From the IMG/VR virus record IMGVR_UViG_3300020187_000070, positions 1 to 42,195 of that record: a DNA stretch of 42,195 nucleotides; one strand, 5' to 3'. Positions 17,495-26,707 of this stretch are shown in pieces. Position numbers and translations under genes: made by a program. This DNA is from a virus. Each line of letters starts with the position of its first letter. Within the stretch, counting starts at the first letter, position 1. The notes beneath the pieces were generated by a model. It saw only the letters and a list, made by a program, of their open reading frames with translations, was not told the DNA's origin and made no database searches.

Positions 17495-17902
17495 TTATAT
17501 TGTTTTTACTATTTCATAAGACGGATCAGAATCAGCTGTCCACCCTAATTTTTTATGTGTTTCTATCAAATGTTTATTTCTACCTATACTGAACATGTAC
17601 TTTTTACCAGATTCTTTACATACGTTTTCTGCTGTAGCTATTAACAGCTCTATGGCTTTTTTACGATCTCCATCTCTGTAATCTGGATTTGAAACGATCC
17701 ATTCAAGTAACACAGCATCGGAATTTGTAAAATAAAGGAAACCAGCTACAATTGGCTGATTATCTTTTTCAACCATCAAGCCACCTGTACCATTGTTTGG
17801 TAGAAAGCTTTTAGGTGGATTCTGCCATTTAGGCCATTGTTCCCACCAATAACAAAGAGTTTCCCAGTCGCTATCAGTAAGTTTACGTACATTTAATTTC
17901 AT
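17495..17902 (-). CDS. GNAT acetyltransferase-like protein in the virion gene cluster
   Basis: The 135-residue protein follows the GNAT layout: an N-terminal helix rich in Trp (SDWETLCYWWEQWPKW), beta strands (GGLMVEKDNQPIVAGFLYFT), the central strand (VLLEWIVSNPDYRDGDRKKAIELL) that normally precedes the acetyl-CoA pyrophosphate loop, and a C-terminal HLIETHKKLGW helix-strand typical of GNAT proteins. The usual Q/RxxGxG/A loop is not intact (YRDGDRKKA), so catalytic activity is doubtful. T7 gp13, of similar size, is encoded in the equivalent place before internal proteins. It may therefore be a structural or assembly protein that keeps a GNAT fold. The start is preceded by a (TTAAA)n leader. 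Confidence 0.7.
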   Translation of the reverse strand: MKLNVRKLTDSDWETLCYWWEQWPKWQNPPKSFLPNNGTGGLMVEKDNQPIVAGFLYFTNSDAVLLEWIVSNPDYRDGDRKKAIELLIATAENVCKESGKKYMFSIGRNKHLIETHKKLGWTADSDPSYEIVKTI

Positions 17903-17912
17903 TTAATTTAAT

Positions 17913-19265
17913 TTAATATGATGACTCCACATACTCAGTGGAAACAGCAAATAGTTCTTTTTTACCAACTAAGTTGTTGTCAACACTCATTTTAATGGTA
18001 GCAAAGAAACCTTTAATACCTGAGCTAGATTGACCCCATGTAACCTCACCTGCTCTAGACACGCTGTTATTTATAAGGTTAGCAAAGTACTTACCTTCTT
18101 TAACTTTGAAATTGTTACGTAGTAATTGATTTTCTAAAGCTTGTAAGTTCGATGCCTCTGTAAGTATATTTATAGACCTAGATATAGGTAATGCACTGTC
18201 TGACGAAGTAGCCATTGAATCCATTTCCCAGTCTATACTACCTTCGTAGTTTACTGTTTTAAAGTTTTTAACTAATGATTGATTAGCATTAAACACAAAA
18301 TCTACAGATGATGGATATGTTGTGCCGTAAAATACTCCTCTTCTAAGTTGACTATCAAAAGTGTAATGTTGCCAGATCTTACCGTTCTTAGTAGAATAAA
18401 ACGCTGTATTCAAGCTAAACATGAAACCAGGCTCAAAACTCAAGAAACTTGTCCAACCATTCACGCTTTCGTCAAAATTTAAGGTTTTATAACCCTGGTT
18501 TCCTCCGTTAGTCTTTTGTATTGATACTATATAGTTTTTGTTATGTATATCCCAAGATCCAATAACATCGTCTGATGAATTTAAAGTACCTAGGTTGTCT
18601 CTAAAGAAATCTTGCATACCATAAGACGATATCTCTGTTAAACCATCCATAGATAATCTTAAAACAGCGTTTCTCTTTCTATCTGTAAAGTATTTTCTAT
18701 ATCCGTAAACAGCGAAAGATTCTGGGTTATCACTTATACCGTACTTACCAGCGTAAGGTACTATCTCACCAATGACTTGAGATGAGGATGTTATAGCTCT
18801 ATTTCCTTCTGCAGAGTATATAGCGTCTTTATCTATTAAAGCTCTACTTACCTTATCTTCTTGTAATAGTATTAGGTTAGAATCTTCAGCATAAAGTTTT
18901 TGTATTGATCCATTTGCAGGGTCTGCTGATCTTGTTATATCTTCACCTACTGAAAATACGTTGGTTCTATTAACACCAGTTCTAGAATTAAATACACCAG
19001 AGTATATTATAGAATTAAACCTATGTTGTTGTTGATTATCCTCTTCAACTAAGTAAGCTTTTACTCCAAAATCTACAGAAGTATTATTATAACCACCTCG
19101 TATTCTAGCTTCTTCAATGTACCAGTCTTCGTTTGGACTCGCTGTGCTAGAAGCGTAAGCGCCTGGAACTAAGTTTTCTACAACTGCATTACCAGCGTCA
19201 ACTATTGACTTCATCTTCTTTATCCAGAAAGAGTTAAAATATTTTACTTCTAAAGTTGCTGACAT
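17913..19265 (-). CDS. Tail nozzle/stabilisation-associated protein, 450 residues
   Basis: The sequence is almost entirely beta-type, rich in Ser, Asn and aromatic residues, with repeating units that look like propeller blades, such as FAVYGYRKYFTDRKRNAVLRL and KIWQHYTFDSQLRRGVFYG. The C-terminal third has beta strands ending in SSGIKGFFATIKMSVDN. It lies directly downstream of the 1497-residue nozzle-like gene and 10 bases before the GNAT-like gene. In related phages the tail nozzle is sometimes one longer protein, and this gene may be the second half of a split version. There is no enzymatic motif. Assignment to the tail rests on position and beta-propeller-like character. Confidence 0.65.
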   Translation of the reverse strand: MSATLEVKYFNSFWIKKMKSIVDAGNAVVENLVPGAYASSTASPNEDWYIEEARIRGGYNNTSVDFGVKAYLVEEDNQQQHRFNSIIYSGVFNSRTGVNRTNVFSVGEDITRSADPANGSIQKLYAEDSNLILLQEDKVSRALIDKDAIYSAEGNRAITSSSQVIGEIVPYAGKYGISDNPESFAVYGYRKYFTDRKRNAVLRLSMDGLTEISSYGMQDFFRDNLGTLNSSDDVIGSWDIHNKNYIVSIQKTNGGNQGYKTLNFDESVNGWTSFLSFEPGFMFSLNTAFYSTKNGKIWQHYTFDSQLRRGVFYGTTYPSSVDFVFNANQSLVKNFKTVNYEGSIDWEMDSMATSSDSALPISRSINILTEASNLQALENQLLRNNFKVKEGKYFANLINNSVSRAGEVTWGQSSSGIKGFFATIKMSVDNNLVGKKELFAVSTEYVESSY

Positions 19266-19300
19266 AGTTTTATTATCACTTATTTTATTAACATATTACA

Positions 19301-22300
19301 TTAATAGTCTTGATTGTAGTACACTCTATACCTAAGGCCTTGGTAAGTACCGCTAGTAGAGCAAGGCTCTCTTTTAAGTGAACCATTACCTGAACCTTGA
19401 AAAGGATCAATGAAACCTACCCTAGTTCTACCGGTGTTTGGGTCATCTACTACACTTTCAAATCTAGAAGCGTATTGAAGAGCTATGTCAGACCCGTTAG
19501 CGGTGGAAGAATCAGGTATGTAATCATAAGCAGTAAGATAAACTGATGTAGCGCCAGGACGTGTACCAGTAGTTAAAGACGTATCTGAGAAAAGTTGCTC
19601 TATAACATGCGAGTAAGGAGTTCTAGCGTAACCGGTTTGATTTAAAACAAAAGCACAAGCAGTTGAAAGACCACTAGAAGAACCACTCGCTGCTGAATAC
19701 TGAAAATAATCAGCGTCTCTACCAGTACCACTTATTAAATTGGTACTTTTAACTGGAACACATGTAGGGTAGTTAGCATCACTAGCGTTTATCCAGCAAT
19801 CAGTTACACCTGTACCTATTCTATAACCTCTACACTCTATAAAGTATTCTCCTTTCTGTGTTAAAGCTATAGGTATGTGTATTTGAGAATTTGTACCAAG
19901 ACTAATATTTGTACAAGAAAATCTACTACTACCATCAGCTATCCAACCAGCACCTACACCAATAGTACCGTTGTTTGAATTTAAATCAACAGCATTAGTA
20001 CTTACAACACCTTGCGTGCTCCAAGTGCTACCACTGTTAGCTCTCTTCCATATTCTCCATCTAAATAAAGCTTTACAATTAACGCCACTAGTTTTCCTAG
20101 CTTGAACCATCAAATCAAACAATACCGTACCAGATTGTAAACCATCTGAGGATAGACTTTGAACATTAGTTGAAGTCTGTGTAAATCCAGGTGGTACCCC
20201 GCCTGAAGCTGAACCAAATCTCCAACCAAATGAAGATTCAGTTTGTGAAAATACTTGACCTCTTTGCCCACCGGTGGTAGCACTTATTTGACAACTAGTT
20301 GATAAGTTACAAGCAGCAGGTACAACCCTTATAGGTTGATCGTATATTATACTTGTCAATGTTCCAGTGGTTTCAACACCTTGAGAAGTATATCCTCCGT
20401 TTGTTTGATAACTATCTAGAGCATCTTTTACTTTTAATTGACACTCGTAATAACCTTCAAGCGCTAGAGTTCCCCAAGAAATATCTCCTAGTTGTGAGTT
20501 TATTAAAATAGTAGAAAAAGGCATTCCAAAAGCAGTTAAAGGAGGAGGAGTAGATTCCAGGAACACACCTGTTTGTTGCCCGAAGTTGCTTATACTAAGA
20601 GATCCATTAGCTGGTAGCCCAACATTACCAATTGAAAAACTAGCGTTAGGATCGAGAGCTTCGTAAAGCGTTGTAGTAAGTAACGGTAAAACTTGCGCTG
20701 ACGGCGTTAGAGTTGGTGGAGTTGTGGACGAAAGAAAAGGCTCTACGTTAGTTAATGAACCTGTAAAAGGTATAGAAATTACATTGCTATCAACATCCAC
20801 AATACTTATAGAAAAATAATAAGTATCTGTAGTTGCAAAGAATTTAGAAAAGTAGGTGAAGTAGTTATTCTTTATTTTAATTCTATAAGACCCAAAATTA
20901 GGGTCACCTACAGTCTGATTGAGTTCTGCTTCGAAGAAGTTTAAATTATTTGCTGGGCTATTATTATCAGTAACTGTTAAGCTACTAAGTGTAGTATTTG
21001 TCAACGAAGCTCCCTCTGGTGAAAGTGGATAGAACGCATCTGTAATGTAAGGAGAGTCTGAAGCCCCTGTAGTAGTTCCAGAGCCATTAGGGTTTTGATT
21101 CTCTTTAAATAAAAACCCAACAGGTGTAATACCTATAGGAGCGTTTGAACCAGTTAATATATCTTCGTTTAAGTCAGATATTAAACCAGTAGTAGTTGTT
21201 TCCCAGAATATATCTAATAAAGAGTTTACTGGTTCTGTTTCGTATACCGCTAAAAAAGGCAACATAGTCCCTGCTGTAACACCTATGGATTGAGATAAAG
21301 TAGATATTCTAGCTATTAAAGGATTTGTATCTAATTGATAAAAATTATCAACAGATGCTACCTCAGCGTAGTCCATATTTAAATCAGTAGCTGTAGCTAT
21401 AGTCGATGCTGTATCGGTAGAAGAGCCTGGAAAATACTGTATATTAGACGTCGCGGAATTATTTTGAACTCTACCAAACAATTGTACAGAGCTTCTATAC
21501 TGTTTTTGATCTGGACCAACTTCAGATAAATCTCTAGGTATTTTATTTATGTTATCGTTTAATAAAACAACATGCGCTGTTAAACCATCTTCGCTAGGAG
21601 GATAAGGGGAAGTACCACTATGATTTGGGTAACCATCCAGTATTCCAGGTAAGTAACAGTTGTAGTATTCTTGTTCTGTTTGTTTTACAACAACTTTATA
21701 AGAGTACCAACCAACTTGGTTTATCGTGTAAGCAAATTTTATGTCATTACTCAGATTATCTTTATTTAAGTAATTGCTACTTATAGCGCCATCTGCACCA
21801 ACTGTGTAAGTTCCAGCGTTGATAGATATAGATGTAACTTTTACGTAGTCTCTATATTCTCCCCTCAAATAATCTCCAATCCTAGGAACACTAGCGTTGT
21901 CTGGGTTTGAAGAGTCTAAAGTAAAATTTAATTCGTTTTGAGAACTAGTAGTAAAAGAAGCGGAGTTGATAGAAAAACCTATACCAGAAGAAGAAGTGTC
22001 TTGGTATTGTATAGCGTAAAGACCAGCTTGACTTATACTGTTAGTATCGTTAACACCGTTTGATATCTTGTTTTGTACAACAACTTTTATAGCATCACCA
22101 AACCAGTTTTTAATTTCTGGTTGATTAGATCCATCATAATACTGGTTGTAAATAGTCGATCCACCTTTAAATTCACTAGTTCCAGTATCTATACCTGTCA
22201 AGTCTACTGGAGATAATATAACAGGAGTTTGTCTACCAAATTTATCACACAAAATAAAACCAACTTGATAGTTTCTATTCTGTTTTAATGTATGGTTAGG

Positions 22301-23794
22301 GTATTCTACCCAAGAATCAAAATTTACAGTTTCTTTCGCAAAAGAACCAACATAATAGTCAATTGAATTGGGTGAGGAATATCTGTCGTAGAAATTACCA
22401 TACATAACTCTATTACCTGAAGTCTCTTGAGCTAAAGCCCTAATAGGTACTTTATCGTATACTCTAGTTGTTTCAAACTCAGGTAGTGTTTTATATGGTT
22501 TCCTTGACTGATATTGGTAAGAATATACGTTTGTTTGTAAATCTGATGACAATATAGTGTTAACAGGTAGTGTTTCTAAAACCTTTACAGATAAAGCATC
22601 AGACTCTTTATATAGAACATCTAAATGCGTTATCTTGTATTGAGTGTCTAGGTTTGTGCCTTTAGAAGGTAGAGGTATCAATAACTCCATGTTATTCATT
22701 TCGTTCTCCATAAACTCCAATATAGTAGATCTATACGAAGCGTCTTCGTCACCTTCTCTAAAGTAACCCTTCTTTTTAGGTACATAAGCTATTTGAGTAA
22801 AAGGAGCCATTAAAGAATGTTCTCCGTCGTCAAACTTAAATCTATAAGAAAATCTAACATACCTAGCCTCTAATAGATCAGGATCACCTGGCCACCCAAG
22901 TGCAGGATCTTCTTTGGTCATTGTTGATTTTAAAAAAGTAATAGTAGCATTATCACTAATAGTAGCATTGTAGGGAACAAGAACTGTAGTAGCGCCAACT
23001 TGAGTAGATAGGGTAACAGTGTTACTTGTCTTACTATCAACGGTGACGAAGTTTGAGCCATTTATAGCGGTTGTACCACTTACGTTTTTAGCTACAACTA
23101 TCATTCCAATCTCTACATCTTCAGTGTTTTCAACATTTATGGTAGAACTACCAGCTACAGCTGCTGTTGTTTTTTTAGCAACTCTTTTCAACAAACTTAT
23201 AGCTTCATATGGATTGTACTTAGCTACAGACACCGTGTCTTCAGTGTTGTAGTAGCTAGAATCGTTAGTAGCTGAACTTATATTTATCTTTCTAGGTTGG
23301 TTTCTATTATCTGTAAAAAAAAGTAAATCCTCTATTAAGTTAACACCTAAAACCTTATTAGTAATTGAGAAGTTTAAAAAATCTCCGCTAACTATTATAG
23401 AATAATTTGGATTATCTTGGTCATATATACATATATGTGACTGGTAGTTTCCAGCTAGTGGAAAATCAGTAGATGGGCTGTATGTGTTAGCAACTGATAA
23501 ATAAGTTGGACTAGAGGGATTAGGATCTTTATAATTTGTTACGAAAGTTATTATATTATTATTAGTGCTATCAGAAAAATAACCTATAATTTTACAAGTA
23601 CTATCATAACCCGTTGGTAAGTTTTCAGTTACAGTTGAGTTACCTATAATGTTCTCTAAAGCGCCAACATCCGCATCTTCTGATTTACCTACAGAAATAT
23701 TTTGAGCGTCACGGTATTCACCATTAGGTATAAGCCTATCGTCTAAGTCTTTATTCATCTTAGACTTTAGGAAAGTATTTTTAATCTCAGCCAT
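19301..23794 (-). CDS. Tail nozzle/tubular protein (1497 residues)
   Basis: The N-terminus has the pattern typical of phage nozzle or tail-tubular-B-like proteins: MNKDLDDRLIPNGEYRDAQN, a SxxADVGALENIIGN strand, and then strands such as CKIIGYFSDSTNNNIITFV that read as propeller blades. The rest is a very long Ser/Thr/Asn/Gly-rich beta protein with many repeats of strand-turn-strand and no enzymatic motif. Residues beyond about 800 look like stacked beta domains and may form the distal part of the tail or a receptor-facing region. Crassvirales-type phages have a muzzle/nozzle protein of comparable size. It would form the tube that conducts DNA out of the connector. The gene is flanked by connector genes and the 450-residue tail gene, consistent with this. 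Confidence 0.78.
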   Translation of the reverse strand: MAEIKNTFLKSKMNKDLDDRLIPNGEYRDAQNISVGKSEDADVGALENIIGNSTVTENLPTGYDSTCKIIGYFSDSTNNNIITFVTNYKDPNPSSPTYLSVANTYSPSTDFPLAGNYQSHICIYDQDNPNYSIIVSGDFLNFSITNKVLGVNLIEDLLFFTDNRNQPRKINISSATNDSSYYNTEDTVSVAKYNPYEAISLLKRVAKKTTAAVAGSSTINVENTEDVEIGMIVVAKNVSGTTAINGSNFVTVDSKTSNTVTLSTQVGATTVLVPYNATISDNATITFLKSTMTKEDPALGWPGDPDLLEARYVRFSYRFKFDDGEHSLMAPFTQIAYVPKKKGYFREGDEDASYRSTILEFMENEMNNMELLIPLPSKGTNLDTQYKITHLDVLYKESDALSVKVLETLPVNTILSSDLQTNVYSYQYQSRKPYKTLPEFETTRVYDKVPIRALAQETSGNRVMYGNFYDRYSSPNSIDYYVGSFAKETVNFDSWVEYPNHTLKQNRNYQVGFILCDKFGRQTPVILSPVDLTGIDTGTSEFKGGSTIYNQYYDGSNQPEIKNWFGDAIKVVVQNKISNGVNDTNSISQAGLYAIQYQDTSSSGIGFSINSASFTTSSQNELNFTLDSSNPDNASVPRIGDYLRGEYRDYVKVTSISINAGTYTVGADGAISSNYLNKDNLSNDIKFAYTINQVGWYSYKVVVKQTEQEYYNCYLPGILDGYPNHSGTSPYPPSEDGLTAHVVLLNDNINKIPRDLSEVGPDQKQYRSSVQLFGRVQNNSATSNIQYFPGSSTDTASTIATATDLNMDYAEVASVDNFYQLDTNPLIARISTLSQSIGVTAGTMLPFLAVYETEPVNSLLDIFWETTTTGLISDLNEDILTGSNAPIGITPVGFLFKENQNPNGSGTTTGASDSPYITDAFYPLSPEGASLTNTTLSSLTVTDNNSPANNLNFFEAELNQTVGDPNFGSYRIKIKNNYFTYFSKFFATTDTYYFSISIVDVDSNVISIPFTGSLTNVEPFLSSTTPPTLTPSAQVLPLLTTTLYEALDPNASFSIGNVGLPANGSLSISNFGQQTGVFLESTPPPLTAFGMPFSTILINSQLGDISWGTLALEGYYECQLKVKDALDSYQTNGGYTSQGVETTGTLTSIIYDQPIRVVPAACNLSTSCQISATTGGQRGQVFSQTESSFGWRFGSASGGVPPGFTQTSTNVQSLSSDGLQSGTVLFDLMVQARKTSGVNCKALFRWRIWKRANSGSTWSTQGVVSTNAVDLNSNNGTIGVGAGWIADGSSRFSCTNISLGTNSQIHIPIALTQKGEYFIECRGYRIGTGVTDCWINASDANYPTCVPVKSTNLISGTGRDADYFQYSAASGSSSGLSTACAFVLNQTGYARTPYSHVIEQLFSDTSLTTGTRPGATSVYLTAYDYIPDSSTANGSDIALQYASRFESVVDDPNTGRTRVGFIDPFQGSGNGSLKREPCSTSGTYQGLRYRVYYNQDY

Positions 23795-23799
23795 TTAAT

Positions 23800-25023
23800 T
23801 TATGATTTTATCCATTTAGATTTACCTCGCATAACTTGAACAAATTCGCTTAGTTTAATATTAGATAATCTTATCTTAGCATTTCTTAGTTTAGCGCTTT
23901 TTTCTTGACGCAGTCTCTGAACTAAATATTCAGGTTGATTTATTCTAGTAGAAACTATAGCGTGTAGTATATAAGCATATATAGCTTCCTCTGCCATCTT
24001 AGGGACTCTAGTGTCTAGATCATAAGCTAAACCATCAGAAATGTACTCTAAAATGATTAAGCGATCAACTAAGTCGTTTGAGAAAGAAAAGGTATTCTCT
24101 CTTTCGTTTATAGTGAACCAACCGTTAACTTGACTGACCTCAGGTTGTATACCGTAAAACCCACTTTGCCAAGCAAAGCCTTGACCAAAGCCTCCACCAT
24201 ATATATCAGCCCAAACAGGTGACCCATCTTCTAATTGGTTATTAATAACACCGATACCATTGGTGTCCCATCTTTGTTCTGTTATAGAAGTTCCCTGTAT
24301 ATTTTCTCCAGTACCGTCTTGAACTGGTATACCATTGTCGTCTTGTAGAGGTATAGCTGTTGGGTTACTAGTTAATGTGGTTGGGTATATAATATGCTTT
24401 ATACCAGAGCGATCTATCCAGGACATGTTAACATAATTAACATAGTCTTGAGGCATAGCAATACTAAGGCTAGGTGGTATAGTTAGTTCTTGTGACTTAA
24501 CACTTTTCAATGTATCATAGCTAAACTCTTGCATAGCTCTTTTAGCAAAAAAGACAACGTCTGTTCTCTTTACATCAGACACTAATTTACCAGCTCCAAC
24601 GTAAGCAACCATGAAATTACTTACCACGTCGTTTAGCTTGGTGTAAGAGTAAGATCCCCAGTTTTCCTCAACAGTATTACCATAAGCATCTCTATTTCCA
24701 TACTCACCACCAGTCTGTGATTTTAATTGAACAGCTACAGCTGTATTTAAAGCTAGACCTGTAGCAAATGTTATCTTGTTATCAGCTATACTGTAACTAG
24801 CAGTATATTCTGTGTATACTTGTTGCCCAGGTGCAGCAGTGTATAATTTATAGTTATTTGTAGCGTAATCAGGATCTGTAGGATTATAACCGCCAAAAAC
24901 TAAGTTAGTGTCAAATGTTGTTGGTCCAAACACTGTCTGGTTAGCAGTAGACAAAAAACTTTGTGCTCCCGCATAGTACTGACGATTGTTTTCGGTTATC
25001 AAACCTCCATTAGGTGTAGACAT
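23800..25023 (-). CDS. Head-tail connector (ring/tail tubular) protein, 407 residues
   Basis: The N-terminal 130 residues look like a separate beta domain (Thr/Ala/Tyr-rich, with ENNRQYYAGAQSFLS), possibly exposed on the connector. From about residue 150 the sequence fits a connector or ring protein: a helical LVSDVKRTDVVFFAKRAMQEF segment, ELTIPPSLSIAMPQDYVNYVNMSWID, and a C-terminal helical bundle ending RLSNIKLSEFVQVMRGKSKW. It lies between the adaptor-like gene and the nozzle gene with 5-6 base gaps, the usual place for the tail-tubular-A or ring protein that joins portal complex to nozzle. No catalytic motif is present. Confidence 0.7.
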   Translation of the reverse strand: MSTPNGGLITENNRQYYAGAQSFLSTANQTVFGPTTFDTNLVFGGYNPTDPDYATNNYKLYTAAPGQQVYTEYTASYSIADNKITFATGLALNTAVAVQLKSQTGGEYGNRDAYGNTVEENWGSYSYTKLNDVVSNFMVAYVGAGKLVSDVKRTDVVFFAKRAMQEFSYDTLKSVKSQELTIPPSLSIAMPQDYVNYVNMSWIDRSGIKHIIYPTTLTSNPTAIPLQDDNGIPVQDGTGENIQGTSITEQRWDTNGIGVINNQLEDGSPVWADIYGGGFGQGFAWQSGFYGIQPEVSQVNGWFTINERENTFSFSNDLVDRLIILEYISDGLAYDLDTRVPKMAEEAIYAYILHAIVSTRINQPEYLVQRLRQEKSAKLRNAKIRLSNIKLSEFVQVMRGKSKWIKS

Positions 25024-25029
25024 AGTTTA

Positions 25030-25722
25030 TTAGCTTTTTTGATTTATTTGTTCTGCTTGTATTTGCTGAGAAGTAAGATTTACTAAATTGTAATCCTTAA
25101 CTACAACGCCAGCATATAGTAATATTTTTATGATAACCTCAGGCTGCTCTGATACGTCTAACTCAAAGTCTTGAGAACCAGTGGCTATATATTGATAATA
25201 GTTTTGTCCAGATGGGATTTCAAAATTCCAAATAACATCAGCTGGTTTTTTAACGTACGATACGTTAATATTAGATATTATATCGTTAGGCTTTAAATAA
25301 ATCTTATTATCCTCGTATAAGTATAACGGGTATTGCTCAGTGGGTTTAGTTAAAGGTGACTGGTTAACATATAGAAGATCATTTCTTTGAATTAACTGAG
25401 CTTCTATTTCATCTTTATAAACAACAGTACCTAATCTATATAGGTCTGATGGTAGTGTGAAGTGATCTGTTTGATATGATGCTGTAGCGTACTTTTTAAA
25501 TATAGCTATTTTTTCATCAATATTTTTTATACGATCAGCGTATTCGCTATCGTTATCTGGCACTCTAAGTTGTTGGTTTAAACTCTCAAAGTAATTTTCA
25601 AAAGTTTCAAGCTGAACTTGAGTAGCTGTCTTATTGAACTCATCAGGTGTCATATAACCTCGTTGTTCTTTATTTAATATTAATAAGACTGTTTTATAAA
25701 CCGTGTCTACACTTATTGCCAT
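25030..25722 (-). CDS. Head-tail adaptor/ring protein candidate, 230 residues
   Basis: The N-terminal part is helical (VDTVYKTVLLILNKEQRGYM, then ATQVQLETFENYFESLNQQL) and the middle is beta-rich with FTLPSDLYRLGTVVYKD, ending in a helix (VIIKILLYAGVVVKDYNLV). This alpha-beta-alpha layout with an xLPxDxYRL segment is characteristic of podovirus adaptor proteins that bind beneath the portal. It is encoded right before the larger connector protein. The mRNA leader has a stable UUCG-loop hairpin (25750-25773) followed by an A-rich stretch before the ATG. Function is inferred from position and secondary-structure look. Confidence 0.65.
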   Translation of the reverse strand: MAISVDTVYKTVLLILNKEQRGYMTPDEFNKTATQVQLETFENYFESLNQQLRVPDNDSEYADRIKNIDEKIAIFKKYATASYQTDHFTLPSDLYRLGTVVYKDEIEAQLIQRNDLLYVNQSPLTKPTEQYPLYLYEDNKIYLKPNDIISNINVSYVKKPADVIWNFEIPSGQNYYQYIATGSQDFELDVSEQPEVIIKILLYAGVVVKDYNLVNLTSQQIQAEQINQKS

Positions 25723-25749
25723 TTGTTAGTTTTTTTTATTATAATACAG

Positions 25750-25773
25750 AGAAGACCGCCGAAGCGATCTTCT
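25750..25773 (-). promoter_or_regulatory. C(UUCG)G-capped RNA hairpin between late genes
   Basis: In - strand RNA a 10-bp stem is closed by a UUCG tetraloop with a C-G closing pair, one of the most stable RNA loops. One pair is G-U in - strand RNA but C-A on the + strand, so the structure is specific to late transcripts. It follows the 275-residue head gene by 18 bases and precedes the adaptor gene leader. There is an A run, not a T run, after it, so it is a poor intrinsic terminator. It may instead mark an RNA processing site or protect the downstream message. Confidence 0.65.
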
Positions 25774-25791
25774 ATATATTAGTATTACATG

Positions 25792-26619
25792 TTATAGAAA
25801 CTTTTTCTCTATAGATTTAAAAATTTGCAACCCTTCATCTGTCTTAAAGAAAGCCGCCATAGCTGAGTATGGATGCTCGTCGAAAGGTACTGTCATAAGT
25901 TTCTTACCATTAGAAGCCCAAACAAATGTTCTTTGGTCTGCAGACAGCTTGATTATAGCTGCTTCTGTTGCTTTAATAGCAAAGTTTCTTAACTGTACGT
26001 TTTCATCGTTGGCTAGATCGATAAATAAATCTGGATTTCTTTTAGCGAACATCATCAGATCTCTTTTAATTTCTCTACTAGTCATTTTAGATACTTCAGA
26101 TCCTACCTCTACTCTCAATATAGCTTCTGCTTGATCGATGTCCATAGACTTAGCAGCGTTTAAAGCTTCAATCTCCATTTCTAAATAAACTAGATCATCA
26201 TTAGCTTTTTCAACTTTACTAAACTCGTAATATTTACCGTTTAAAGCTGGGTGGTATATAGATAATAGTTTCTGTAAATTCTGTTTTTGTTTAGGTACAA
26301 ATAAAGTACCATTTTTAAACATAACATGCCCAAGTGTTGATTCACCTTTTTGCTCTTCTACGAGTGGTGAATTTTGATTTGTAGCATATCTTAATTCTTT
26401 TTGTTCTCCAGTTTCTTCGTCAAACCACAATAAAGGAAATCTAGCAGAATGCCTAGACGGTAGTGTTAACGTTAGTGGAGTAAATGAACCTTTTAAAATA
26501 TAGGTTCTATCTTTTATTTCCCAACTAGGTTTAGCTGGTTCTACTTTTACTTTTTTTGGTGTAATTGGTTGAGGTGCAACCTCGGTTTTAGTTACTGCTG
26601 TTTTAGCTTGATTTGCCAT
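25792..26619 (-). CDS. Conserved head-associated protein next to the major capsid gene
   Basis: The 275-residue protein has a disordered Lys/Pro/Val-rich N-terminus (about 1-30), a beta domain with TYILKGSFTPLTLTLPSRHS, and a segment LLWFDEETGEQKELRYATNQ, followed by a long helical half (about 120-220). I recall similar proteins directly downstream of major capsid genes in uncharacterised marine phages, but not a function. Head decoration, completion or scaffolding are the likeliest roles. A hairpin pair lies between it and the capsid gene upstream, and its own leader is A/T-rich (TTTATTAAATTATTAAATTTTATT). No catalytic motif is evident. Confidence 0.65.
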   Translation of the reverse strand: MANQAKTAVTKTEVAPQPITPKKVKVEPAKPSWEIKDRTYILKGSFTPLTLTLPSRHSARFPLLWFDEETGEQKELRYATNQNSPLVEEQKGESTLGHVMFKNGTLFVPKQKQNLQKLLSIYHPALNGKYYEFSKVEKANDDLVYLEMEIEALNAAKSMDIDQAEAILRVEVGSEVSKMTSREIKRDLMMFAKRNPDLFIDLANDENVQLRNFAIKATEAAIIKLSADQRTFVWASNGKKLMTVPFDEHPYSAMAAFFKTDEGLQIFKSIEKKFL

Positions 26620-26658
26620 GATATAATAAAATTTAATAATTTAATAAAAGTAATGATT

Positions 26659-26702
26659 ACCCCCGTTTAATTAACGAGGGTAAAAATTACAGTAATTTAC
26701 CC
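26659..26702 (-). terminator. Two overlapping, mutually exclusive hairpins after the capsid gene
   Basis: Hairpin A pairs 26678-26689 with 26693-26702 (10 bp, a 2-base bulge, loop of 3). Hairpin B pairs 26659-26667 with 26673-26681 (9 bp, loop of 5), with one G-U pair that forms only in - strand RNA. They share bases 26678-26681, so an RNA can form one or the other. Hairpin B is followed by a weak U-rich stretch (ACTTTTATT), making it a partial terminator; hairpin A, made first, would behave as an anti-terminator-like or processing structure. The position right after the major capsid stop codon suits lowering expression downstream of that gene. Confidence 0.55.
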
Positions 26703-26707
26703 TTGTG

